In this document: positions 1 through 8,521 of the stretch, piece after piece
Layout of the letters: each line of letters begins with the position of its first letter
Numbering within the stretch: the first letter of the stretch is position 1
DNA from: Haloarcula taiwanensis
Lineage (GTDB): Archaea; Halobacteriota; Halobacteria; Halobacteriales; Haloarculaceae
Length of the DNA stretch: 64,000 bases
Assembly (NCBI GenBank): GCA_002844335.1
Contig: CP019154.1
Coordinates: 2,108,001 to 2,172,000, forward strand
Direction: 5' to 3'
Program-made: the position numbers and the translations under genes
The notes under the pieces: model-generated
The model's database searches: none
What the model was told of the DNA's origin: nothing
Seen by the model: only the letters and a program-made list of their open reading frames with translations

Positions 1-1
1 G

Positions 2-226
2 GGGGGCCAGCGTGAACACCGCTTCGACCACCTCGTCGAAGGGTTCGAACAGCAGGGGCTGGACCCTGAGGCCTTCGAGTACTACACCAAGATGTTCAAG
101 TACGGCATGCCGCCACACGCCGGCTGGGGCCTCGGCGGCGAGCGCCTCATCATGACGATGCTCGGACTGGAGAACATCCGAGAAGCGGTGCTGTTCCCGC
201 GAGACCGGCAGCGCTTGTCTCCCTGA
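2..226 (+). CDS. aspS: Aspartate--tRNA ligase, C-terminal fragment (5' end outside window)
   Basis: The last 74 residues of a class II aminoacyl-tRNA synthetase enter from the left edge. The piece contains [15 protein letters not shown], which is class II motif 3 (the G-x-G-x-E-R signature that binds ATP), followed by the usual short tail ending [11 protein letters not shown]. Such tails are typical of archaeal AspRS enzymes, which charge tRNA-Asp and, in many archaea, also tRNA-Asn. Whether this enzyme is non-discriminating cannot be judged because the anticodon-binding domain is missing from the window. An inverted repeat follows directly after the stop codon. Confidence 0.93.
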
Positions 227-260
227 GACAGCGACTCTCTTCGTAGAGTCACACTGTCTC
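225..260 (+). terminator. Stem-loop at the aspS 3' end
   Basis: GAGACAG (225-231) pairs with CTGTCTC (254-260), and GACTCT (233-238) pairs with AGAGTC (245-250), around a six-base loop. The hairpin starts inside the aspS stop codon. It lies between two convergent genes, so a role in 3' end formation is likely. No T-run follows, so the terminator label is an inference. Confidence 0.5.
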
Positions 261-358
261 GTAGTGGTTCACGTTCTCGAGTTTGGAATGGCAGCGATGG
301 ATAGCCGCAGGGCTCCGCTCCGAACCGACACGAGGGCGGCGATCCGACCTGTCCCCGA

Positions 359-541
359 CTACGCGTTTGTTGCCGCCTGTTTCAGAATCTGTGGCACAAC
401 CACAACTTCGAGTGCGGCGATTCCGAGTGCGACATAGCGTATCGTTCCTTCGAGCAAGAAGAGCGCGACAGCCGCAACGATCGTGGCGCTGACCAGTGGG
501 AGACCGTATCGAACAATCGGATTCTCGAATGGGGAGGGCAT
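359..541 (-). CDS. Small two-helix membrane protein next to halorhodopsin
   Basis: This 60-residue protein is not a family I recognise. It has two predicted membrane segments (about residues 11-30 and 33-52) with very short tails. It starts 105 bases after the halorhodopsin stop on the same strand. A TATA-like stretch (563-570, read on the minus strand) lies about 25 bases before the ATG, so it may have its own promoter and a leaderless mRNA. Codon use looks haloarchaeal. A longer overlapping frame (249-623) on the same strand is arginine/cysteine-rich and looks like a shadow. The position next to hop suggests a rhodopsin-associated or simply neighbouring membrane protein, but nothing in the sequence proves a link. 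Confidence 0.55.
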   Translation of the reverse strand: MPSPFENPIVRYGLPLVSATIVAAVALFLLEGTIRYVALGIAALEVVVVPQILKQAATNA

Positions 542-645
542 ACAGACTAGCCACTTGGGCGATATAGCTTATTTTTTCTGCATCTGCTATTGTGCGGGCA
601 GGGGCGGAGAGGCGGCAGAGCACCGCCTCTGTCTCAATACCCTAC

Positions 646-1476
646 TCAGTCGTCTGCAGGCGCAGCCCCGCCGGAGCCGATGCCCATTCCGGACCCTGAG
701 ACGGTGCCTTCGTTGGCGGCGACCCAGCGCAGGAGCAGGAACGCGAACACGTACTTTGCGAGGATGTCTAGCCCGGAGTAGCCCCACGAGGTGACGCCGA
801 CGCTCAGAAGGGCAACCCCCTCGGAACCCAGCGCCCAGAGAATCGGGTAGCCGAGCCACAGCACCACAGTGAGAAGCTTGAGCGTCCCGAATATCTCGCT
901 TGTGCCGGCGGCTTCCGCGTCGGCTGGCCACTGGACGAGCAGGACGTACAGTACGGCGAGGAAGAACGCGCAACTGATGCCGTAAAACACCCAGCGCAGC
1001 AGGTGCGAGGAGGTAATGAGCGCGGCGGCGAGGCCGGTCACGCACATTCCGATGTCCATCGTGATCGCGGTGAACAGCGACGCGATATCGGTGTCAGCCA
1101 ACAGGCCCAGCGCCAGGAGAATCATCGGTGTCGAGAACGTCCAGGTCAGGTACCGACCCCACGGCGACAGGACGTCCTGACCGGCGAGGGCGTGGCCCGG
1201 CGGCATCTGCAGAAACCCGACCGTTAGCCCGGACGCCAGGCCGGCGTAGCTGGAAATCGAGACCAGCGGCACCAGCATCGTCGCAACCCAGATGAGTTTT
1301 GCGCGGGGCGACTCTATGTCTCGACCCATTGCGACGAACAGGAGGATGGCGACGCCCGCCAGCGCGATGTTCACCCAGAGCGAGGAGTTCAGGAGGAAAT
1401 TCGACTGTATCTCCTGAAGCACGTCTGACTGTGTCGCCTGAAGCACTGTCGTTGCAGTGGTACTGGCAGCTGTCAT
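646..1476 (-). CDS. hop: Halorhodopsin, light-driven chloride pump
   Basis: This 276-residue microbial rhodopsin has seven membrane helices. The retinal Schiff-base lysine is K241 (SGLDILAKYVF, helix G) with D237 before it. Helix C reads GRYLTWTFSTPMILLALGLL: R108, T111, S115 and A122 stand where bacteriorhodopsin has its Arg and the D85/T89/D96 proton-path residues. The T-S-A pattern identifies an inward chloride pump, not a proton pump or sensory rhodopsin. The start follows a TATA-like box by about 26 bases, as expected for a leaderless message. The upstream genes on the same strand include a Bat-type regulator. The protein ends in a short Gly/Ser tail. Confidence 0.96.
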   Translation of the reverse strand: MTAASTTATTVLQATQSDVLQEIQSNFLLNSSLWVNIALAGVAILLFVAMGRDIESPRAKLIWVATMLVPLVSISSYAGLASGLTVGFLQMPPGHALAGQDVLSPWGRYLTWTFSTPMILLALGLLADTDIASLFTAITMDIGMCVTGLAAALITSSHLLRWVFYGISCAFFLAVLYVLLVQWPADAEAAGTSEIFGTLKLLTVVLWLGYPILWALGSEGVALLSVGVTSWGYSGLDILAKYVFAFLLLRWVAANEGTVSGSGMGIGSGGAAPADD

Positions 1477-1497
1477 GTATGCTAACTACGAAGAGTA

Positions 1498-1505
1498 CAC
1501 TTAAA
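1498..1505 (-). promoter_or_regulatory. TATA-like box of hop
   Basis: Read on the minus strand this is TTTAAGTG, centred about 26 bases before the halorhodopsin ATG, the spacing seen at leaderless haloarchaeal promoters. The 168-base gap up to the aldo/keto reductase stop would have to hold any regulator site. I could not recognise a clear Bat-box there. Confidence 0.5.
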
Positions 1506-1644
1506 GACGCGTAGCCAAACGGTATCGGTATGGCCCATCGGATTCGGGTTTCGGAAGGGATAGGCCACGCACGGACACGGGGAGAGGACCGCCGAGCCAG
1601 ACCGTCTCAGACCGCGCCTGGCCGCTCGTGGTGGACGCTGGGAG

Positions 1645-2406
1645 TCACTCCGGGAACAGTTCTTCTTCTCGCTCGATGGCTTCGATACGCGCAATCTCGG
1701 CGTCGGTCAGTTCCAAGTCGGCAGCGGCGAGGTTGGCTTCGAGATGGGACCGGGAGGACGCCTTCGGAATCGTGACGACAGCTTCGTAGCTGGTCACCCA
1801 GGCGATGCTGACGGCGGCCGGCGACGCGTCGTGCTGGTCCGCGATGTCGACGATGGTCGGTTCCTCGAATACGCGACCGCCGGCCAGCGGTGCGTACGCG
1901 ACCAGCGGATAGCCGTGTTTCTGGGCGTCAGCGAGGAGTGATTCCTGCCAGAACAGCGGATGGAACTCGACCTGATGTGCAGCAATCGCATCGAGGTGAT
2001 CGCGCGCGATAGCCAGCTGGTCCGGGTCGAAGTTCGAGAGTCCGACGTGCTCGGTCAGTCCCGCCTCGCGCACGGCCTCGACGGCGGGCAGCGTTGTTCC
2101 CGGGTCATAGTCGCCACGTGGCCGGTGGACGTACAGTAAGTCGACGGCGTCGAGGCCGAGTCGGTCGAGGCTCGCTTCTGTCGCCGGGCGGACGGCAGTT
2201 GCCCCGAGTGCGTCGATCCAGAGCTTCGTCGCGACAGTCAGGTCGGCACGGTCGGTTTCGGCGGCGGCGATGCCCGCGCCGACAGTGCTCTCGTTGTCAT
2301 ATATCTGAGCAGTATCGAGATGACGGTAGCCACAGTCGACGGCTGTCCGAACGACCGCCTCGTCCTCGATACCCATCGTGCCGAGCCCGACTGGTGGGAG
2401 GTCCAT
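1645..2406 (-). CDS. Aldo/keto reductase
   Basis: This 253-residue NADPH-dependent TIM-barrel oxidoreductase carries the full catalytic tetrad: D31 (RHLDTAQ), Y36 (QIYDNE), K61 (TKLW) and H94 (LYVHRP). The C-terminal half has the cofactor-loop pattern around IPKASS. Its size fits the short prokaryotic AKR branch related to 2,5-diketo-gluconate reductases. The substrate cannot be named. It sits between halorhodopsin and an HTH gene on the same strand, 79 bases after the latter, with no evidence of a functional tie to either. Confidence 0.9.
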   Translation of the reverse strand: MDLPPVGLGTMGIEDEAVVRTAVDCGYRHLDTAQIYDNESTVGAGIAAAETDRADLTVATKLWIDALGATAVRPATEASLDRLGLDAVDLLYVHRPRGDYDPGTTLPAVEAVREAGLTEHVGLSNFDPDQLAIARDHLDAIAAHQVEFHPLFWQESLLADAQKHGYPLVAYAPLAGGRVFEEPTIVDIADQHDASPAAVSIAWVTSYEAVVTIPKASSRSHLEANLAAADLELTDAEIARIEAIEREEELFPE

Positions 2407-2485
2407 GCTCCAGCGTTGGGACCCCCGTTAAAAACCAGTAGCGGCTCCGACAGGGGACATCCCCCCAGATGCGCCCCTCGGTCGG

Positions 2486-2893
2486 TTAGAAATCGGTCTG
2501 CTGCGTGACGGCCGCCGCGTGGTCAGCCCACTTTTCAACGGTGGGCGAACCCCAGTACTTTACTGCGCCGCTTCGCTCGTCGTAGTCGATGAGTCCGATC
2601 TGATGGAGCATCGGTAGGTGCTGCTCTTCGAGTTGGGCTCGGATAGTCGCGGGTGACGTGTCTGCTGCATCGACCGTGCTCGTGCCCCCCAGCTCCGATA
2701 TCGCCGATGCGAGCGCCCCAACGTCAGCGGCCGTCCGGTCACTGCTCGCAAAGTAGCGACAGACGGCGCGGCGCCGCCAATCAGCCAACACCTCGAACAC
2801 GTCATCTACATCCGCCGTAGACAGCGTTCGCTCCGACGGCGTCATCCCACACCACTGGTCGCTCTGAGACCCTCCATTCCTTTGGTTACTCAT
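2486..2893 (-). CDS. DUF7344-type winged-helix protein
   Basis: The 135-residue product resembles the haloarchaeal DUF7344 domain. A helical start (DDVFEVLADWRRRAVCRYF) is followed by a winged-helix core and the typical motif LPMLHQIGLIDYDERSGAVKYWG. Such proteins are taken to be DNA-binding regulators. I chose the ATG at 2893 because the frame upstream of it (20 more codons) is not acidic and looks untranslated. MTPSERTL, 16 codons further in, is another possible start. It lies just downstream of the Bat-like regulator gene on the same strand, so it may be part of the same regulatory unit. Confidence 0.75.
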   Translation of the reverse strand: MSNQRNGGSQSDQWCGMTPSERTLSTADVDDVFEVLADWRRRAVCRYFASSDRTAADVGALASAISELGGTSTVDAADTSPATIRAQLEEQHLPMLHQIGLIDYDERSGAVKYWGSPTVEKWADHAAAVTQQTDF

Positions 2894-2997
2894 TACCCAC
2901 GTAAAATTAATAGCCCTACCCCATATTAACTCTGTACCTAGACGGCTAGGCACCCGTCGAATGCGCCGCCCTCGCTCGCTGACGGCCTCACCGCGGC

Positions 2998-5865
2998 TCA
3001 GGAGTCTATTTCAAACACGGCATCGATGAGATTCCGCTGCGCCCGCCGGAGGTGCTGATGAAGCGTCGGTGACGCGATACCGAGCCGCTCTGCCAGTTGC
3101 TCGGCGTTGGTGTCCCGGGGCCAGCCGTAGTAGCCCGTCAGGAAGGCCGTTCTGAGGACTTCTTCCTGGCGCTCAGTCAGGTGATTCCGAGGGTCTGTCT
3201 CGGCGTCAGGGATGTCGCTTGGCTGCTCACACTCCTGTTTTGCCGTCAGCGCGATGCCTGGCATCCGGTCAGAGACTGCGTCCTGTATCGCCCGGGAATC
3301 GGCATCCTGCGGGGCCTCGACAGTAATAGAGAGCGTCCCGTCATCGGCAACTATCGTCCGACAGCGGGCACCGACATCCAGCAGCAGTGATTGGACGGTT
3401 TCTGTCACCTGAAGTTCGACAACGGCGCTGGCCTCGTCTGAACGAACGACCCGCGAACCGAGGACCTCCGTATGCGAACAGAGATGCGCAGCGACTGCAT
3501 CGGGCGGCCCCCCGTGTACGGAGAGATAGAGCAGATGTGTCGGCTTGGTCTCGACAGACTCAATGACTTCAAGCCGGCATCCGTACGCGTTCGCTGCCGA
3601 GACAAGCGGTATGTCAGGGCGTTCTGATTCGAATGTCAGCTCAAGCGCGGTGTCGTCAGACAGGAGTTGCCTATTATGGACCGCGGCAAGCGTGTACCCA
3701 ACCATCTCACCGAGGACAGCGAAACTCTCGGCTATACGGCCACTGAATGCCGCCGGCTGGTCGGCGTACACGCAAAGAACGCCGTGGACGGTGTTCCCCT
3801 GAACCAGTGGAATCGCTGCGGCAGATTTGAATCCCTGTTCACGAGCGGCGGCCCCACACCGCTTGAATTCGGTCGGGTCACCACAGTCCTGTATCGTCTG
3901 GACGGCGCCTGTCACGAGGGCCGTTTCACACAGCGCTCGGTTGGTCCCGTCACCACCGATGAGGTCGTCGACACAAGCGCCATCGTCGCCGGCTACCGTT
4001 TTCGGGACGAGACTGTCGTTCGCGCCCGCTCGCTCGGCGATCCACGCTAGCTCACAGAGGTCGGATTCAACGACGCGCTCACACACCGTCTTCGCGGTTT
4101 CGCGGCGGGTCGCGGCACCACCTAGCGCGTGAATGAGGTCCTGTATGACCATGTTGACCCCGTTGAGTGTCGCCAGTTCGTCGCGCTGGCGTTCGATTGC
4201 GTTCTGACGTTTCCGTTCGTCGGTGATGTCCTGATGGATTCCGACTGCTCTGATCGCCTCGCCGTCGTCGTTCCACTGGAACACCTTGCCGATGTCCCGG
4301 ATCCACCGCCAGTCCCCGTCTTTGGTCTGCATTCGGAACTCGCACTGATACAGATCGGTCTCCCCGGCCTTCAGCTCCTCAAGCGCCTGTTCCGCTCGGT
4401 CGAGGTCGTCTGGATGGACGAGGTCGGCCCACGTCTCGTAGTGTGGCTCCAGTTCGTCTGTCGTGTAACCGAGCATTCCGGTCCATCGTTCGTCGAAGGT
4501 GACAGCGTTGGTTTTGGGGTTCCAGTCCCAGACGCCGAGTTCCGCGCCCTCGAGCGCGAAGTTCAATCGCTCCGTCATCTCCTGATACTCGCGCTCGCGG
4601 TCACAGCGTTCCGTGATGTCCCGAGCGACGCCGAGCAGCCCACTGTAGTTGCCGTTTTCGTCGTGAATCAGCGTGTGGTTGATTGATACCTTCCGTTCAG
4701 TACCGTCTTTCCGACGAAACGTCAGATCAGCAGTTGCGCTCTCCCGTTCAGGCGCTTCAAGCAGTGTTTCGACAGTCGCCTGCCCCGTCGAGAGTTCACC
4801 GGGGGCAAGCACTGTCGTGGCGTGTTCACCGCACAGTTCGGTCGGCTCGTACCCGAGGTTCGACGCAAACGACTCGTTACAGAAGTCGATGACACCGCGT
4901 TCGTCGAGCGTGTAGAGCCCGTCCTGTGCCCGCTCGACCATGAGATCCAGCAGCGCTGTGCGGGCATCACGCCGGGCAGTGTCAGTGATATCTCGCAGCA
5001 GGACGAGCGTAAGTCCGCCCGCAGCGGCCGGTAGTTCGTGCCCGCGTCGGAGGAGGTACTGATCGCGGTCGCTACCCGAAACCCGGATGGCAACCGGTTC
5101 AGTCGAGGTGCTCTGGAGCCGCTGTAACTGCCGACGGCCACTGGACGTATCGGGGAGTGCTGTCTGCATGGCGTCGTAGAAGCGTTCGACCTGGCGAGTG
5201 TCGTCGAGAGAGTCAACGAACACCGACACCGATTCGCTCGACCAGTGTACCGTTCCGTCATCTGCCAGCAGGACAGCGATTTCGTTCGCTTCAGCACGCG
5301 ATTCGATTTCGGACAGCGCATCTCGGAACGCGGACTCGGTCCGGTCGGCTGACGCCGACACGACGCTGATAATCTTCTCCGCCAGCAGCAGCGGCTGTCC
5401 GTCCCCCTGTTTCGAGACGACTGTCGCCGCATCGTCGACGACAGCCGCGGCGCTATTCGTCGCAGTGGCGTCGGTGTAGAGGACGACCGGGTAGCGGTCA
5501 TTCGACACCAGTGCGGCCGGGATATCGCCCAGTCCAGTCGGGTCCAAGACGAGACAGGAGACATCCGTCGACACGGCGGCTTCTAGCGCGGCATCTGTCG
5601 TTGCCACGCTCGTCACCGTTATATCAGCGTGGTGGTCCGCCAGTCCCTCGCGTATCTGCTCTCGTGCCGTTGCGTCGGAGTCGAGATACACAACTTCGAT
5701 GTCTCGACTGGCAGCGTCGGCCTGTCTCGCTCCCGCAACCGCGACGTCGTCGAGGTCGTTTCCAATCATCACCCTGGTATGCTGTTCAACCACTTTACTG
5801 AGGGGTAATAACTGTTCGGCGGCGACGGGTTTCACATGACAACTACTCAACTGGATGGTGGCCAC
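2998..5865 (-). CDS. Bat-like regulator: receiver-like, PAS repeats, GAF, HTH_10
   Basis: This 955-residue multidomain regulator is of the bacterio-opsin-activator type. It has a receiver-like domain (about 55-170; VSCLVLDPTG may be a degenerate phosphoacceptor site), two or three PAS/PAC units (about 180-550, with clear PAS signatures at GLYTLDERGVIDFCNESF and in the GVWDWNPKTNAVTFDE segment), a GAF domain (about 570-710), a Bat-specific domain (about 720-870) and a C-terminal HTH_10 (about 885-945). It has no kinase domain, so it probably senses a signal directly and activates transcription. Bat in Halobacterium controls bacterio-opsin, and here the gene is four genes upstream of hop on the same strand. 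An alternative ATG at 5769 would remove the first 32 residues. Confidence 0.88.
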   Translation of the reverse strand: MATIQLSSCHVKPVAAEQLLPLSKVVEQHTRVMIGNDLDDVAVAGARQADAASRDIEVVYLDSDATAREQIREGLADHHADITVTSVATTDAALEAAVSTDVSCLVLDPTGLGDIPAALVSNDRYPVVLYTDATATNSAAAVVDDAATVVSKQGDGQPLLLAEKIISVVSASADRTESAFRDALSEIESRAEANEIAVLLADDGTVHWSSESVSVFVDSLDDTRQVERFYDAMQTALPDTSSGRRQLQRLQSTSTEPVAIRVSGSDRDQYLLRRGHELPAAAGGLTLVLLRDITDTARRDARTALLDLMVERAQDGLYTLDERGVIDFCNESFASNLGYEPTELCGEHATTVLAPGELSTGQATVETLLEAPERESATADLTFRRKDGTERKVSINHTLIHDENGNYSGLLGVARDITERCDREREYQEMTERLNFALEGAELGVWDWNPKTNAVTFDERWTGMLGYTTDELEPHYETWADLVHPDDLDRAEQALEELKAGETDLYQCEFRMQTKDGDWRWIRDIGKVFQWNDDGEAIRAVGIHQDITDERKRQNAIERQRDELATLNGVNMVIQDLIHALGGAATRRETAKTVCERVVESDLCELAWIAERAGANDSLVPKTVAGDDGACVDDLIGGDGTNRALCETALVTGAVQTIQDCGDPTEFKRCGAAAREQGFKSAAAIPLVQGNTVHGVLCVYADQPAAFSGRIAESFAVLGEMVGYTLAAVHNRQLLSDDTALELTFESERPDIPLVSAANAYGCRLEVIESVETKPTHLLYLSVHGGPPDAVAAHLCSHTEVLGSRVVRSDEASAVVELQVTETVQSLLLDVGARCRTIVADDGTLSITVEAPQDADSRAIQDAVSDRMPGIALTAKQECEQPSDIPDAETDPRNHLTERQEEVLRTAFLTGYYGWPRDTNAEQLAERLGIASPTLHQHLRRAQRNLIDAVFEIDS

Positions 5866-6005
5866 GGTAATTGAACGGCTGGGGATCGCACGCGGCTTCC
5901 GTTGTGGCCTATCGAACAGACATCGTTCGGGTCAATGGTGTACTGTGTTCGGCCACCACAGCCACCGTAGCTAGCATTTCGGCTACCAAGTCCGGCGACA
6001 CAGTA

Positions 6006-6632
6006 TCAGTCGACACCGAACAGTCGTTCTCGAATGGTTTCGGCGACATCGGTGAGGTGGGCCTGTCCGAACGCCGCGACCAGCAGCGCCCCGAGCGAAT
6101 TGAACATCGTATCCCGGACCGTGTCGTCGAGACCGTGTTGCGCCAGCGGCATCGTGACACCTGTTTCGGTGGCGACGATATCGAGCGCGAACTCGAACAG
6201 TTCCCAGATAACTCCGAACGAAAGGACGACGACGAAGATGTACACGAAAAAGACGCGCTTTGGGATGTGTATCGAATCGTTGTGGAGGTCGATGGTCCGG
6301 GCCGTCGTGTACCCGAATGCGGCGATGAGCGAGGCCGACATCGCGTGGGTGAGGTGGTCCCACCAGCCGATCTGACCGTAGAGTCCGGCCGAGCCGAGCG
6401 TATGCAGAAACACCGCGGTCGTGATCCAGAGGGCGAGCCACGGGTCAAGCGCGAGGTTGTAGTTCCGCCGCATCACTGCAGGGAGAAACGTCACCAGCAG
6501 ACCGACACTACCGTTCGTAATCGGCTTTGGCCGACCGGCGACGATGCCGTAGGCGACCAGCGCAAGCAAGACGAGTTGCATTGCATGGGTGATCCGCCGC
6601 TGATTCCGAATCGACGGTCGGGGCAGCCTCAT
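6006..6632 (-). CDS. DUF2238/YjdF-like integral membrane protein
   Basis: This 208-residue polytopic membrane protein resembles the DUF2238 (YjdF) family. Features shared with that family are GWWDHLTHAMSASLIAAFGY, the helix with VIWELFEFALD, and the downstream GLDDTVRDTMFNSLGALL. It has about six membrane helices. The ATG at 6632 overlaps the stop of the preceding gene as ATGA, so the two are translationally coupled. The frame extends a further 57 codons upstream, but that part is only an arginine-rich shadow of the neighbour. The molecular function of the family is unknown. Confidence 0.72.
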   Translation of the reverse strand: MRLPRPSIRNQRRITHAMQLVLLALVAYGIVAGRPKPITNGSVGLLVTFLPAVMRRNYNLALDPWLALWITTAVFLHTLGSAGLYGQIGWWDHLTHAMSASLIAAFGYTTARTIDLHNDSIHIPKRVFFVYIFVVVLSFGVIWELFEFALDIVATETGVTMPLAQHGLDDTVRDTMFNSLGALLVAAFGQAHLTDVAETIRERLFGVD

Positions 6633-7270
6633 CGTCGCACCATCCGTCGGATGACGCGCCAGAGGCGGCGGTCCCGCCGTCTGAAGTAGCCATCGAACAA
6701 CACACCCGCGACGAGGCCAGCGAGGGTGACGTACAGCCACTCGGTCATCAGCGCTTCGTTGGTCGTGAGATACGTCGTTCCGAGAAACCGGTCGGCGTTC
6801 CACCGGAACACCGTCCAGGCCGCCACGGCGGCGAGTGTTGTCAGGACGACGAGACAGACAGCGAACCAGTGTGTGACCTCCATCTCAGTGAACATGTGCA
6901 GTTCCGCGATAACGAGCAACGACAGCGCTGCCAGCGAGAGATACGTCGCAAAGGTTCCGACCGTGCCGCCGACGAGGCCCCGGACCAGGATCGGCAGACA
7001 GGCGAGAAAGAGTAGTTCCCACGGCAGCATGACGCGCCACTCGCGGAACGCCACCGGCGGCACGAGGACGACGAAGCCGACGACACCGACGAGTAGTATC
7101 CACTGGTAGTCGACATCAAGGGCGCTTTCGATGAACACAGCCGTGAGAATAGCGACGAGCAGCCACGCGATGAGTGCGTTTGTTCGCCCATCGCGGAAGA
7201 GCATCTCGAGCGTGTCGTCGAGGTCGATGTTCCCGAGGGTACCGTCGGGACGCTCGGACCCATCCGTCAT
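6629..7270 (-). CDS. Multi-pass membrane protein of unknown function
   Basis: This 213-residue protein has an acidic cytoplasmic start (MTDGSERPDG) and six or seven membrane helices, ending in an arginine-rich tail (YFRRRDRRLWRVIRRMVRR). The ATG at 7270 is preferred over a GTG three codons earlier because a TATA-like TTTATTCG (about 7293-7302 on the minus strand) lies 28 bases before it. Its stop codon overlaps the ATG of the DUF2238-like gene, so the pair forms a two-gene operon. I do not recognise the family. The short intergenic region to the next gene holds divergent promoters. Confidence 0.7.
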   Translation of the reverse strand: MTDGSERPDGTLGNIDLDDTLEMLFRDGRTNALIAWLLVAILTAVFIESALDVDYQWILLVGVVGFVVLVPPVAFREWRVMLPWELLFLACLPILVRGLVGGTVGTFATYLSLAALSLLVIAELHMFTEMEVTHWFAVCLVVLTTLAAVAAWTVFRWNADRFLGTTYLTTNEALMTEWLYVTLAGLVAGVLFDGYFRRRDRRLWRVIRRMVRR

Positions 7271-7345
7271 TGCGTCCACGTGGGGTACGACAGCGAATAA
7301 ACCCAGCGACGTGTTTATACCGCCGACAGACGCTTATACAGGTAT

Positions 7346-7948
7346 ATGATGCTGCCGACGCACGCGATAGCGGGGCTCGCCATTGCGACACCGCTGCTCG
7401 TCCTTGCGCCGGACCACGCCGCGGTCGCGCTCGCAGGCGGTCTCGTCGGTGGCGTTCTGCCCGATCTCGACCTGTACTCGGGCCATCGGCGGACGCTGCA
7501 TTACCCCAGCGGGTACACGCTCGCGGCGCTCCCGAGTGCCGGTTTCGCCGCTATTCTCCAGACGCCACTCCTCGTCGCGGTCACTTTCGTCCTGCTGGCC
7601 GCTGCCCTCCACTGCCGGATGGACCGGTACGGCGGCGGCCTCGAACTCCGTCCGTGGGAAGCTACGTCCGAGCGCGCCGTGTACGACCACGTCCGCGGCC
7701 GATGGCGGTCGCCGAAGCGATGGATACTGTACGACGGGGCACCTGCAGACGTGGGGCTGATGGTACTCGTTGGCGCGCCGCTGTTCGTCGTTCTAGACGG
7801 ACCGTTCCGCTGGGTCGTCGCCGTGGCCCTCCTCACCGGCGTGACCTATGGCCTCCTGCGCCGTCGACTGGCAGCCCTGGCACCGGTTGTGTTCGGCAAC
7901 GTTCCCGAATCGATTGCGGCCCACGTCCCGGACCGCTACCGGCAATAG
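7346..7948 (+). CDS. YdjM/DUF457-type membrane-bound metal-dependent hydrolase
   Basis: This 200-residue protein matches the membrane-bound hydrolase family known from E. coli YdjM. The N-terminus MLPTHAIAGLAIATPL and the segment GGVLPDLDLYSGHRRTLHYP provide the conserved His/Asp metal ligands. Four or so hydrophobic helices follow. Two ATG codons stand in tandem (7346 and 7349). A TTTATAC box at 7314-7320 is 29 bases upstream, which favours a leaderless start. It is divergent from the membrane-protein operon to the left. The natural substrate is unknown. Confidence 0.8.
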   Translation: MMLPTHAIAGLAIATPLLVLAPDHAAVALAGGLVGGVLPDLDLYSGHRRTLHYPSGYTLAALPSAGFAAILQTPLLVAVTFVLLAAALHCRMDRYGGGLELRPWEATSERAVYDHVRGRWRSPKRWILYDGAPADVGLMVLVGAPLFVVLDGPFRWVVAVALLTGVTYGLLRRRLAALAPVVFGNVPESIAAHVPDRYRQ

Positions 7949-7991
7949 CGCTCGCCTGCCGCGCCGCTTCCTGATTTCCGTGATGCCTCCG

Positions 7992-8261
7992 TTATTTCGG
8001 CGCTGCTTCTCTCTGCCGTCCCACGAGAGCGTCTTCGGCAACGCCGCGTAGCGTCAACCACGTGTTGATACCCGCCCGCAGTGCGACGAGGTCAGTCGCC
8101 TCGACCGTGAGTTCGACTCGCTGTCCATCCCGGCCGAGCCGCGCTGTCGTCCGGTCGCCCTCGATATCGTCGATTTCGGGACGAATGCTCCGCTCGATAG
8201 CGCGAGCCCTGGCAGCGCTGTCGTACTCGGCGGTGAGGTGGGTCTGATGTGGTGCAGTCAT
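7992..8261 (-). CDS. pcc1: KEOPS complex subunit Pcc1
   Basis: This 89-residue protein has the Pcc1 fold pattern: an N-terminal strand (TAEYDSAARARAIERSI), RPEIDDI, a middle strand segment with VELTVEATDLVALRAGINTWL, and a C-terminal helix. KEOPS makes the N6-threonylcarbamoyl modification of A37 in tRNAs reading ANN codons, and Pcc1 is the dimerising subunit. The ATG at 8261 is preferred to an upstream start at 8312 because family members begin close to the first strand. It is the last gene of the rpl37ae-rpoP-pcc1 group, an order widely kept in haloarchaea. Confidence 0.88.
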   Translation of the reverse strand: MTAPHQTHLTAEYDSAARARAIERSIRPEIDDIEGDRTTARLGRDGQRVELTVEATDLVALRAGINTWLTLRGVAEDALVGRQREAAPK

Positions 8262-8360
8262 ACTGTTGGTGGGTATCGAATCGGTCGCAGGACTGCCCCA
8301 GAAAAGCCGCATGTAACGTGGCGCAGTCGACCGTCGGCTGTCGGCCGCGAACCGACCGCC

Positions 8361-8495
8361 TCAGTTGACGTTGATCTCTTTGACGTCTGGCGACCGCTCC
8401 TTCAGCAGGACGCGGTGTCCGCAGTACGGGCAGCGAACGCCGCCGTACTCGTCCAGCGTCACGTCGCGCTTACAGCGTGAACACTTGTAGCTCAT
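8361..8495 (-). CDS. rpoP: DNA-directed RNA polymerase subunit P (Rpb12-like)
   Basis: This 44-residue zinc-ribbon protein begins [19 protein letters not shown]. The four zinc ligands are C5, C8, C22 and C25 (CPYCGHRV). Size and sequence match the archaeal RpoP subunit, the equivalent of eukaryotic Rpb12, which stabilises the Rpo3/Rpo10/Rpo11 assembly platform. It lies 26 bases after rpl37ae and 99 bases before pcc1 on the same strand, the expected archaeal neighbourhood. Confidence 0.93.
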
Positions 8496-8521
8496 AGTTG
8501 AGAGATAGGAGCGGAGGTCCT

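Noticed and set aside
249..623. 124-codon minus-strand frame near hop
   Set aside because: Arg/Cys-rich sequence in another frame over the two-helix membrane protein, without domain likeness.
5871..6689. 272-codon plus-strand frame
   Set aside because: It is antisense to the DUF2238-like membrane gene and lacks any recognisable domain.
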